Positions 53,186 to 61,149 of a stretch of 64,000 nucleotides of DNA are shown here, in pieces. Each line of letters begins with the position of its first letter. Within the stretch, counting starts at the first letter, position 1. A program made the translations under genes and the position numbers. The notes under the pieces were generated by a model. It did no database searches. It was not told the DNA's origin and saw nothing but the letters and a program-made list of their open reading frames with translations. The DNA is from Ectopseudomonas composti (GTDB lineage: Bacteria; Pseudomonadota; Gammaproteobacteria; Pseudomonadales; Pseudomonadaceae), in contig NZ_FOWP01000002.1 in assembly GCF_900115475.1 (NCBI RefSeq), forward strand, positions 248,001 to 312,000, written 5' to 3'.

Positions 53186-55843
53186 ATGCGCACCGAACAA
53201 TCCAAGACCATCTACCTCAAGGACTATCAGGTTCCCGACTACCTGATCGACGAGACCCACCTGACCTTCGAACTGTTCGAGGATCACAGCCTCGTACACG
53301 CGCAACTGGTCATGCGCCGCAATCCCGAAGCCGGTGCCGGCTTGCCCACGCTGGTACTGGACGGCCAGCAGCTCGAACTGCTGGACCTCAAGCTCGATGA
53401 CCGTGAGCTGGGCGAGGGCGACTACACGCTCACCGACAGCCACCTGAGCCTGCAGCCGACTCAGGAGAGCTTCGTGCTCGACAGCAGCGTGCGCATCCAC
53501 CCGGAAAGCAACACCGCGCTGGAAGGCCTGTACAAGTCCGGCACGATGTTCTGCACCCAGTGCGAGGCCGAGGGTTTTCGCAAGATCATCTTCTACCTCG
53601 ACCGCCCGGACGTGATGAGCAAATTCACCACCACGGTCAGCGCCGAGCAGCATGCCTACCCGGTGCTGTTGTCCAACGGCAACCCGATTGCCAGCGGCTC
53701 GGAAGAGGGTGGTCGTCACTGGGCGACCTGGGAAGATCCGTTCAAGAAGCCGGCCTATCTGTTCGCTCTGGTCGCCGGTGATCTCTGGTGTGTGGAAGAC
53801 AGCTTCACCACCATGAGCAATCGCGAAGTGGCGCTGCGCATCTACGTCGAGCCGGAGAACATCGACAAGGTGCAGCACGCCATGGACAGCCTCAAGCGCT
53901 CGATGAAGTGGGACGAGGAGGTCTATGGCCGCGAGTACGACCTGGATATCTTCATGATCGTCGCGGTCAACGACTTCAACATGGGCGCCATGGAGAACAA
54001 GGGCCTCAATATCTTCAACTCCAGTTGCGTGCTGGCCAAGGCCGAGACCGCTACTGATGCCGCGCACCAGCGTGTCGAGGCGGTGGTGGCGCACGAGTAT
54101 TTCCACAACTGGTCGGGCAACCGCGTGACCTGCCGCGACTGGTTCCAGTTGTCGCTCAAGGAAGGCTTCACCGTGTTCCGCGACAGCGAGTTTTCCGCCG
54201 ACACCCATTCGCGTACCGTCAAGCGCATCGAGGATGTGGCCTATCTGCGTACCCACCAGTTCGCCGAGGACGCTGGCCCCATGGCCCACCCGGTGCGCCC
54301 GGACGCGTACATGGAAATCTCCAACTTCTACACCCTGACCATCTACGAGAAGGGTTCGGAAGTGCTGCGCATGATCCACACCCTGCTCGGCCCGGAGCTG
54401 TTCCGCAAAGGCTCGGACCTGTACTTCGAGCGCCACGATGGCCAGGCCGTGACCTGCGACGACTTCGTCAAGGCCATGGAAGATGCCAGCGGTATCGACC
54501 TGACCCAGTTCAAGCGCTGGTACACCCAGGCCGGCACGCCGCGTCTGGCGGTCAGCGAGGCCTATGACGCCGCCGCGCAGACCTACAGCCTGACCTTCCG
54601 CCAGAGCTGCCCGGCCACACCGGGGCAGAGTGAGAAACTGCCGTTCGTGATTCCGGTGGCGCTCGGCCTGCTCGACGCGCAGGGCAACGAGCTGCCGCTG
54701 CGCCTGCAAGGCGAGAGCGCCGCGCAGGGCACCGACCGCGTATTGTCGGTGACCGAAGCCGAGCAGACCTTCACTTTCGAAGGCATTGCCGAGAAGCCGC
54801 TACCCTCCTTGCTGCGCGGCTTCAGCGCACCGGTCAAGCTGCAGTTCCCCTATGACCGCGACCAACTGATGTTCCTCATGCAGCATGACAGCGATGGTTT
54901 CAACCGCTGGGAGTCGGGCCAGCAGTTGTCCGTGCAGGTGCTGCAGGAGCTGATCGGTCAGCACCAGCGCGGCGAAGCCCTGGTTTTGGATCAGCGCCTG
55001 GTCGCCGCCCTGCGCACCCTGCTCGAAGACGAGTCGCTGGATCAGGCCATGGTCGCGGAAATGCTCTCGCTGCCAGGCGAGGCGTATCTCACCGAGATCA
55101 GCGACGTGGCTGATGTCGAAGCCATCCACGCCGCGCGCGAGTTCGCCCGTAAGGCGTTGTCCACCGCGCTGTTCGCCCCGCTGTGGGCGCGCTACCAGGC
55201 CAAGCGCGACGTCTCCAAGGCGACGCCCTATGTGGCCGAGGCGGCGCACTTCGCTCGTCGCAGCCTACAGAACATCGCGCTGTCCTACTTGATGCTCAGC
55301 GAGAAGCCCGAGGTGCTGGCGGCTTGCGTCGACCAGTTCGAAAACGCCGACAACATGACCGAGCGCTTGTCGGCCCTGGCTGTGCTGGTCAACTCGCCGT
55401 TCCAGGAGGAGCAGGGCAAAGCGCTGACGATGTTCGCCGACTTCTTCAAGGACGATGCGCTGGTCATGGACCAGTGGTTCAGCGTGCAGGCCGGCTGCCC
55501 ACTGCCGGGTGGTCTGGAGCGCGTGCACGCATTGATGCAGCACGAAGCCTTTACCCTGAAGAACCCGAACAAGGTGCGTGCGCTGATCGGTGCCTTCGCC
55601 AACCAGAACCTGATCAACTTTCATCACGCGGACGGGGCGGGCTACCGCTTTCTCGCCGATCAGGTGATTACCCTCAACGCCCTCAATCCGCAGATCGCCT
55701 CGCGCCTGCTGGCGCCGCTGACCCGCTGGCGCAAATACGGCGCAGCCCGTCAGGCGCTGATGAAGGCCGAACTGGAGCGCATCCTCGCTTCCGGCGAGCT
55801 GTCCAGCGACGTCTACGAGGTGGTGAGCAAAAGCCTGGCCTAA
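53186..55843 (+). CDS. pepN: Aminopeptidase N
   Basis: An 885-residue M1 metallopeptidase that trims N-terminal residues from peptides in the cytosol. The substrate-binding GAMENKGLNIF (about 265-275) and the zinc motif HEYFHNW with downstream Glu in LKEGFTVFRD are intact. The C-terminal helical domain runs to ALMKAELERI. Length equals E. coli-type PepN. A terminator follows 20 bases after the stop. It closes the conserved fadH-pepN block. Confidence 0.96.
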   Translation: MRTEQSKTIYLKDYQVPDYLIDETHLTFELFEDHSLVHAQLVMRRNPEAGAGLPTLVLDGQQLELLDLKLDDRELGEGDYTLTDSHLSLQPTQESFVLDSSVRIHPESNTALEGLYKSGTMFCTQCEAEGFRKIIFYLDRPDVMSKFTTTVSAEQHAYPVLLSNGNPIASGSEEGGRHWATWEDPFKKPAYLFALVAGDLWCVEDSFTTMSNREVALRIYVEPENIDKVQHAMDSLKRSMKWDEEVYGREYDLDIFMIVAVNDFNMGAMENKGLNIFNSSCVLAKAETATDAAHQRVEAVVAHEYFHNWSGNRVTCRDWFQLSLKEGFTVFRDSEFSADTHSRTVKRIEDVAYLRTHQFAEDAGPMAHPVRPDAYMEISNFYTLTIYEKGSEVLRMIHTLLGPELFRKGSDLYFERHDGQAVTCDDFVKAMEDASGIDLTQFKRWYTQAGTPRLAVSEAYDAAAQTYSLTFRQSCPATPGQSEKLPFVIPVALGLLDAQGNELPLRLQGESAAQGTDRVLSVTEAEQTFTFEGIAEKPLPSLLRGFSAPVKLQFPYDRDQLMFLMQHDSDGFNRWESGQQLSVQVLQELIGQHQRGEALVLDQRLVAALRTLLEDESLDQAMVAEMLSLPGEAYLTEISDVADVEAIHAAREFARKALSTALFAPLWARYQAKRDVSKATPYVAEAAHFARRSLQNIALSYLMLSEKPEVLAACVDQFENADNMTERLSALAVLVNSPFQEEQGKALTMFADFFKDDALVMDQWFSVQAGCPLPGGLERVHALMQHEAFTLKNPNKVRALIGAFANQNLINFHHADGAGYRFLADQVITLNALNPQIASRLLAPLTRWRKYGAARQALMKAELERILASGELSSDVYEVVSKSLA

Positions 55844-55863
55844 GACGGGTTTTGCTCCACAAG

Positions 55864-55899
55864 AAGTGTTACCTGCCTCTGGTTGGTAACACTTTTTTG
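55864..55899 (+). terminator. Intrinsic terminator after pepN
   Basis: AAGTGTTACC (55864-55873) pairs with GGTAACACTT (55885-55894) around an 11-base loop, followed by TTTTG. Confidence 0.88.
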
Positions 55900-56322
55900 T
55901 TACCCAATGAAATATGTATGCGATTCGTTATTCGTTTGCACACTTAAGTTAGGGCTTTGTAGCTTGACAGCGAATTTTTCTTCGCAGTCTCGTATCGCCA
56001 CAAGGCCCACGGTCAGTGGCATAAAGCGTCGGATCGTAGGACAAGGTGCGCCATTTTTTCATGGAATAGCTGACGCGTTGGTCAATGGCTGATCAGTCAC
56101 GAAAAGAAACCGCTCGCAGCCTCTCGCAAGCCTGTTTGCACTGATACGCCCGTTTGAATTGGCACCATGGTTGCAACAGCAAGCGCGACTTGACCGTGCG
56201 TTGACGCATTCGGTCGTTTGAACACGTTGCTGCAAATAAAAACAAGCCGTCGCCAGTACGGCATATCGCGACCCGGTTACGGGATCGCTCAAAAGAATGA
56301 TCTGTCCACGGAGTGAGTCTCG
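55900..56322 (+). other. Upstream region of the DUF1302-RND cluster
   Basis: About 420 bp without a convincing gene and with lower GC than the surroundings. A TTGACA at 55964-55969 could be a -35 element, but no good -10 follows at 17 bp. No repeat of note is seen. It presumably carries the promoter of the four-gene envelope cluster. Confidence 0.45.
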
Positions 56323-58356
56323 ATGGAAATTAAGTCCCGCAAGCCCGTTCTACGTTTTGCCCCGGCCAAGGCCGGCTTTGCGTTCGCTGGTGTTCTGCCA
56401 TTGCTGGTCGCCGCCCAGGCTCAAGCGGTGGAGTTCAGCTTCGCCGATAACGAAATCACCGGTTCCATCGATACCACCGTCTCCTACGGTCAGCTGTGGC
56501 GTGTTCAGGGCCAGGACAAGACCAACGACGACATCAACACCAACGACGGTAATCGTAATTTCGATACCGGCTTGGTTTCCGAAGTATTCAAGATCACCAG
56601 TGATCTGGAAGCCTCCTACCGTAACTACGGTGTTTTCATTCGCGGTACTGCTTTCTATGACACCCAGATCATGGACAAGCGCAACGACTACTACGACGCC
56701 AACTCGCCGGCTCAGCCGAGCCAGAGTGCGCCGCGTGATAACAGCTTTACCCGTGAAACCCGTCACAAGGCTGGCCGTGATGCGCAGATCCTCGACGCCT
56801 ACGTCTATGGCAACTGGGATGTTGGCAACATGCCGGTTTCCGGTCGTCTGGGTAAGCAGGTTTTCAACTGGGGTGAAGGCCTGTTCTATCGCAACGGTGT
56901 AAATACCACCAACCCAGTCGACGCCGCCAAGTTCCGCCTGCCGGGCTCGGAAGTGAAGGAAGTGCTAGTGCCGGTCGAGGCGCTGAGCTTCAACATCGGT
57001 CTGACCGACAACCTGTCGATGGAAACTTTCTACCAGTTCAACTGGAAAGAGACCGCTATCGATCCGGTGGGTACCTACTTCTCCGAGACCGATTTGTTTG
57101 CTGATGGTGGTAATACCGCCTACTCGACTCAGAGAGCTCTGATTCCGCTGGGTGGCCTGTATTCCGGTTTAAGCGCTGCGGGAGTGGGCGGCCTGCAAGG
57201 TGGCCGTACCGTTGACGGTAACGGCAATATCAAGGTGGCCAGTGTTGGGCCGGATATCAATGCCAAGAACGATGGCCAGTTCGGTGTCGCGTTCCGTTAT
57301 ATTGCTGAAGAACTGAATTCCACCGAGTTTGGTTTCTACTTTGTCAACTACCATGCCAAAGAACCGACTATTTATGCGGATCTGGGCGCATATACGGGAC
57401 TTGATCTCGCTGCTATTGCAGGTCAGGTACAAGGGGCCTTGACTCCTCAAGTACAACAGGCAGTGGCAGCTCAGGCAGGCGTATCGGTTGCCACCCTGCA
57501 AGCTGTACTGGCCAACCCGGCCCTCAACCCTGCGTTGGCTACTGCTTATTCGAATGCGTTGACCAATGCCGTGACTAACGCCGCTGGCGGCGTGGCCACC
57601 ATCGACGTTGCTAACCAGGTCAATGCCCGTCGCGAGTATGTCGAAGATATCCGCATGTACGGCTTTAGCTTCAACACCACCGTTGGCAATGCATCGGTGT
57701 TTGGTGAATTGTCTTACCGCCCGAACCTGCCGGTCGGTATCGCCGCAACCAACGACCTGCTTGGCGATCTGCTGACCCAGGCTCCTCAACTGGCTGGCGG
57801 CGGTAGTGTGAATATCGGTGGCCAGCAAGTGCAGCTGGGTGATCAAATTCATAACTACACCCGCGTTGAAGCGTTTAACACCTCCCTGGGCACGATCTAC
57901 AACTTCGGCCCGAGCTTTGGCTTCGACTCGCTGTTCGGCGTTGCCGAACTGGCCTCGGAGCACCTGCGTGGCGACAGTCTGCAGTACAACTCTCGCAACG
58001 GCACGCGCTACTACGCCGGCCGTGGTAACGGTTCCTATATCTCCGGCTACGACCGTGATGATCAAGTCAACAAGAACGCCTACGGTTACACCCTGGTGCT
58101 CTCTGGTACCTGGAACGACGTCTACGCCGGTGTGAACCTGTCGCCGTTCGCTGTGTTCAAGCACGACTTCGAAGGCAACTCGCACCAGACCGGCAACTTC
58201 ATCGAGGGTCGTAAGGCTTACACCGTCGGGATGCGCGCCAGCTACCTGAACAGCCTGGAAGCCGAGATCCAGTACACCGAGTTCTATGGCGCTGGCCAGA
58301 ACAACGGTTCGCGTGATCGCGACAATATTGGCCTGAACGTCAAGTACTCCTTCTAA
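56323..58356 (+). CDS. DUF1302 outer-membrane protein
   Basis: A 677-residue predicted outer-membrane beta-barrel. Signal peptide ends near AQA (about 36), followed by VEFSFADNEITGSIDTTVSYGQLWRV, the DUF1302 lead. Later strands include LGKQVFNWGEGLFYRNGVN and the C-terminal IGLNVKYSF with terminal Phe, the outer-membrane sorting signature. An Ala/Val/Gln-rich insert (about 360-430) interrupts the strand pattern. It is probably a channel or receptor for a hydrophobic compound, working with the DUF1329 and RND proteins downstream. Confidence 0.85.
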   Translation: MEIKSRKPVLRFAPAKAGFAFAGVLPLLVAAQAQAVEFSFADNEITGSIDTTVSYGQLWRVQGQDKTNDDINTNDGNRNFDTGLVSEVFKITSDLEASYRNYGVFIRGTAFYDTQIMDKRNDYYDANSPAQPSQSAPRDNSFTRETRHKAGRDAQILDAYVYGNWDVGNMPVSGRLGKQVFNWGEGLFYRNGVNTTNPVDAAKFRLPGSEVKEVLVPVEALSFNIGLTDNLSMETFYQFNWKETAIDPVGTYFSETDLFADGGNTAYSTQRALIPLGGLYSGLSAAGVGGLQGGRTVDGNGNIKVASVGPDINAKNDGQFGVAFRYIAEELNSTEFGFYFVNYHAKEPTIYADLGAYTGLDLAAIAGQVQGALTPQVQQAVAAQAGVSVATLQAVLANPALNPALATAYSNALTNAVTNAAGGVATIDVANQVNARREYVEDIRMYGFSFNTTVGNASVFGELSYRPNLPVGIAATNDLLGDLLTQAPQLAGGGSVNIGGQQVQLGDQIHNYTRVEAFNTSLGTIYNFGPSFGFDSLFGVAELASEHLRGDSLQYNSRNGTRYYAGRGNGSYISGYDRDDQVNKNAYGYTLVLSGTWNDVYAGVNLSPFAVFKHDFEGNSHQTGNFIEGRKAYTVGMRASYLNSLEAEIQYTEFYGAGQNNGSRDRDNIGLNVKYSF

Positions 58357-58469
58357 GGGGCGTCTGCACATGCCTGCTTTGCTGCTGTGCAGAAACCCTG
58401 TGTACCTATAACCAGAAACACGCCAGGCGCTCTTGGGCGCCCGGCAATACTCTTCACGGAGAATTACCC

Positions 58470-59840
58470 ATGCTGAACAAGCACAGGCTGATGGCCGTAG
58501 CCGTTGCACTGGCGTTTTCCGCCAGCTCCGCACTGGCTGCCGTTTCCTCGCAGGAAGCTGCCAAGCTCGGTGACACCCTGACTCCTTTCGGTGCCGAGAA
58601 GGCTGGCAATGCTGCCGGCACCATTCCGGCCTGGACCGGTGGCATCACCCAGGCGCCGGCTAGCTACACCCGTTCCGGCCAGCATCACGTCGACCCGTTC
58701 CCGGAAGACAAGCCGCTGTTCACCATCACTGCGGCCAACCTGAGCCAATACGAGGCCAACCTGACACCCGGTCAGATCGCCCTGTTCAAGGCCTACCCGG
58801 AAACCTACCAGATGCCGGTGTACCAGACCCGTCGCTCCGGCTCCGCGCCGCAGTGGGTCTATGACAACACCATCAAGAACGCCAGCACTGCAAAGCTGGT
58901 CGATGGCGGCAACGGCTTCTCCGATGCCTATGGTGGTATCCCGTTCCCGATCCCGCAGAACGGTGTTGAGGCGCTGTGGAACCACATCGCCCGCTACCGC
59001 GGTACCTACATCGTACGCCGTGCTTCGGAAGTGGCGGTACAGCGTAACGGTGCCTACTCGCTGGTCACTTCCCAGCAGGAGGCGCTGTTCAAGTACTACC
59101 TGCAGAACGGCTCCTTCGCCAACCTGAACAACATCATGTTCTATTACCTGTCCTTCACCACCAGCCCGGCGCGTCTGGCCGGCGGTGCGGTACTGGTTCA
59201 CGAGACCCTCGATCAGGTAAAAGAGCCGCGTCAGGCCTGGGGCTACAACGCTGGTCAGCGCCGCGTGCGTCGTGCACCGAACCTGGCCTACGACACCCCG
59301 ATCGCTGCTGCTGACGGGCTGCGCACTGCCGACGACACCGACATGTTCAACGGTGCTCCGGATCGCTATGACTGGAAACTGGTCGGCAAGAAGGAAATCT
59401 ACATCCCGTACAACAACTACAAGGTCACCAGCCCTGACGTTAAGTACAAGGATCTGCTGCAGGTCGGTCACCTAAACCCGGCGCTGACCCGTAACGAGTT
59501 GCATCGTGTGTGGGTCGTCGAGGGTACGCTGAAGTCCGGCGCTCGCCACATCTACTCCAAGCGCACCCTGTTCCTCGATGAGGACAGCTGGCAGGCTGCG
59601 GTGGTGGATCAGTACGACGGTCGTGGCGAGCTGTGGCGTGTGTCCATCGCTTACCTGAAGAACTACTACGATTTGCCGACCACCTGGTCCGCACTCGATG
59701 TGTTCCATGATCTGCAGGCGCGTCGTTACCACGTGCAAAACCTGGATAACGAAGAGAGCAACACCATCGACTTCACCCAGGCCACTCCGGACGACGGTTA
59801 CTTCAAGCCGGCTGCCCTGCGTCGCCGCGGCACACGATAA
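58470..59840 (+). CDS. DUF1329 exported (possibly outer-membrane-associated) protein
   Basis: A 456-residue secreted protein. Signal peptide MLNKHRLMAVAVALAFSASSALA, then KLGDTLTPFGAEKAGNAAGTIPAWTGG, the conserved DUF1329 start, and VHETLDQVKEPRQAWGYNAGQRRVRRAPN in the middle. The family is thought to have a LolA/LolB-like fold, which would suit lipid or hydrophobe shuttling, but this is from memory. It follows the DUF1302 gene by 113 bp with a CGGAGA Shine-Dalgarno, and a terminator lies 20 bp after it. Confidence 0.88.
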   Translation: MLNKHRLMAVAVALAFSASSALAAVSSQEAAKLGDTLTPFGAEKAGNAAGTIPAWTGGITQAPASYTRSGQHHVDPFPEDKPLFTITAANLSQYEANLTPGQIALFKAYPETYQMPVYQTRRSGSAPQWVYDNTIKNASTAKLVDGGNGFSDAYGGIPFPIPQNGVEALWNHIARYRGTYIVRRASEVAVQRNGAYSLVTSQQEALFKYYLQNGSFANLNNIMFYYLSFTTSPARLAGGAVLVHETLDQVKEPRQAWGYNAGQRRVRRAPNLAYDTPIAAADGLRTADDTDMFNGAPDRYDWKLVGKKEIYIPYNNYKVTSPDVKYKDLLQVGHLNPALTRNELHRVWVVEGTLKSGARHIYSKRTLFLDEDSWQAAVVDQYDGRGELWRVSIAYLKNYYDLPTTWSALDVFHDLQARRYHVQNLDNEESNTIDFTQATPDDGYFKPAALRRRGTR

Positions 59841-59860
59841 TAGTCGTGTAGTCTCACGCG

Positions 59861-59890
59861 AAGGCCGCTACAGTTAGTAGCGGCCTTTTC
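59861..59890 (+). terminator. Intrinsic terminator after the DUF1329 gene
   Basis: AAGGCCGCTAC (59861-59871) pairs with GTAGCGGCCTT (59877-59887), loop AGTTA, then TTC. It separates the DUF1302-DUF1329 pair from the Ycf48-like/RND pair. Confidence 0.85.
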
Positions 59891-60038
59891 GTATCAGCTC
59901 GGCGAATAGGCTGTGTTAAAGCGGTTCAGGCTTACAAAACATAACGTCGCGCTGATTGTCAGGGCTTTCTGAAGCTCGCTAGGATGAGTGGCCTGTTAAA
60001 AAGGCAGTACCGCCTATAACAAGAAAGGGGGAAGGTAT

Positions 60039-61133
60039 ATGAGTGAGCCCGTCATGCGGCGCACCCAGTCCGGTCTGGCGTCGATTCTGGCGCGTAACCC
60101 GGCGCTCCGTGTCCATTCGCCGCTGGCCAAAGCGCTCTCGCTGTGCAGTGTGCTTTCCGTTCTGGCTATTGCCGCCGTACCCGCACAGGCTGAGACCTCA
60201 GCCGTAGCAGGGGCCGGTTATTCCATCGAATCGCCGAGGGCGGTTCACAGCCTCCTACTCGATGTCGTCAACACCGGTCAGCGCCTGGTTGCGGCCGGCG
60301 ACCGAGGGCACATTCTCTACTCCAATGATCAGGGGCAGACCTGGGTGCAGGCCAAGGTGCCGACCCGGCAGATGCTCACGTCCCTGTTCTTTCTCGATGC
60401 GCAGCACGGCTGGGCCGTCGGCCATGATGCTGTGATTCTCGCCACCACCGATGGCGGCGAAACCTGGGTCAAGCAGTTCGATGACCTGGAGCGTGAAGCG
60501 CCGCTGCTGGATATCTGGTTCAAGGACGCCAATCAGGGCTTTGCCGTTGGCGCCTACGGTGCGCTGTTGGAAACCCTGGACGGTGGCAAGAGCTGGGAAG
60601 ACGTCAGCGACCGCCTCGATAACGAAGATGCCTATCACCTCAACGGCATCGCTGCGGTCAAGGACAGCGGCTTGTTCATCGTCGGCGAGATGGGCTCGAT
60701 GTTCCGTTCGGCCGACTGGGGCGAGAACTGGGAGAAGATCGAAGAGCCGCCCTACGAGGGGTCGCTGTTCGGCGTGATCGGTACTGATCAGAGTGGTGTG
60801 CTGTTGGCCTACGGTCTGCGTGGCCACTTGTTCCGCTCCACCGATTTCGGTGGCAGCTGGCAACAGATTCGCCTGGATACCCCCGGCAACGGTCCTCTGG
60901 AATTCGGTCTGTCGGGTGCTGTGTTGCTGGCTGACGGCTCTATCGTGGTTGTCGGCCATGGCGGCACGGTACTGAAAAGTGAGGACGGCGGGCGCAGTTT
61001 CAGTCTGTTCAACCGTCCGGATCGTCTGTCGTTGGCAGCCGTGGCTGCAGGCGACAAGGGTCAACTGGTTCTGGTTGGGCAGGGCGGTGTTCGCCTGGCT
61101 ACACCCACTGGCGCTACGCCGACCGCACAATAA
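60039..61133 (+). CDS. Ycf48-like BNR-repeat beta-propeller protein
   Basis: A 364-residue exported protein; a hydrophobic segment at about 32-50 (ALSLCSVLSVLAIAAVPAQA) is the signal. The mature part has at least five Asp-box/BNR turns: DQGQTW, DGGETW, DGGKSW, DWGENW, DFGGSW and DGGRSF, as in the photosystem II assembly factor Ycf48. Here it more likely scaffolds or chaperones an envelope transporter. It lies 16 bp before the RND gene. Start at ATG 60039 after AAAGGGGGAAGG. Confidence 0.88.
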   Translation: MSEPVMRRTQSGLASILARNPALRVHSPLAKALSLCSVLSVLAIAAVPAQAETSAVAGAGYSIESPRAVHSLLLDVVNTGQRLVAAGDRGHILYSNDQGQTWVQAKVPTRQMLTSLFFLDAQHGWAVGHDAVILATTDGGETWVKQFDDLEREAPLLDIWFKDANQGFAVGAYGALLETLDGGKSWEDVSDRLDNEDAYHLNGIAAVKDSGLFIVGEMGSMFRSADWGENWEKIEEPPYEGSLFGVIGTDQSGVLLAYGLRGHLFRSTDFGGSWQQIRLDTPGNGPLEFGLSGAVLLADGSIVVVGHGGTVLKSEDGGRSFSLFNRPDRLSLAAVAAGDKGQLVLVGQGGVRLATPTGATPTAQ

Positions 61134-61149
61134 CAAGGGGTAGTCTTTG

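Noticed and set aside
53075..54709. A 544-codon minus-strand frame opposite pepN
   Set aside because: PepN zinc and GAMEN motifs are on the plus strand; the antisense product is a codon-bias artefact.
55964..55990. TTGACA upstream of the DUF1302 gene as a sigma-70 promoter
   Set aside because: No acceptable -10 element 16-18 bp downstream; mentioned only as part of the upstream region.
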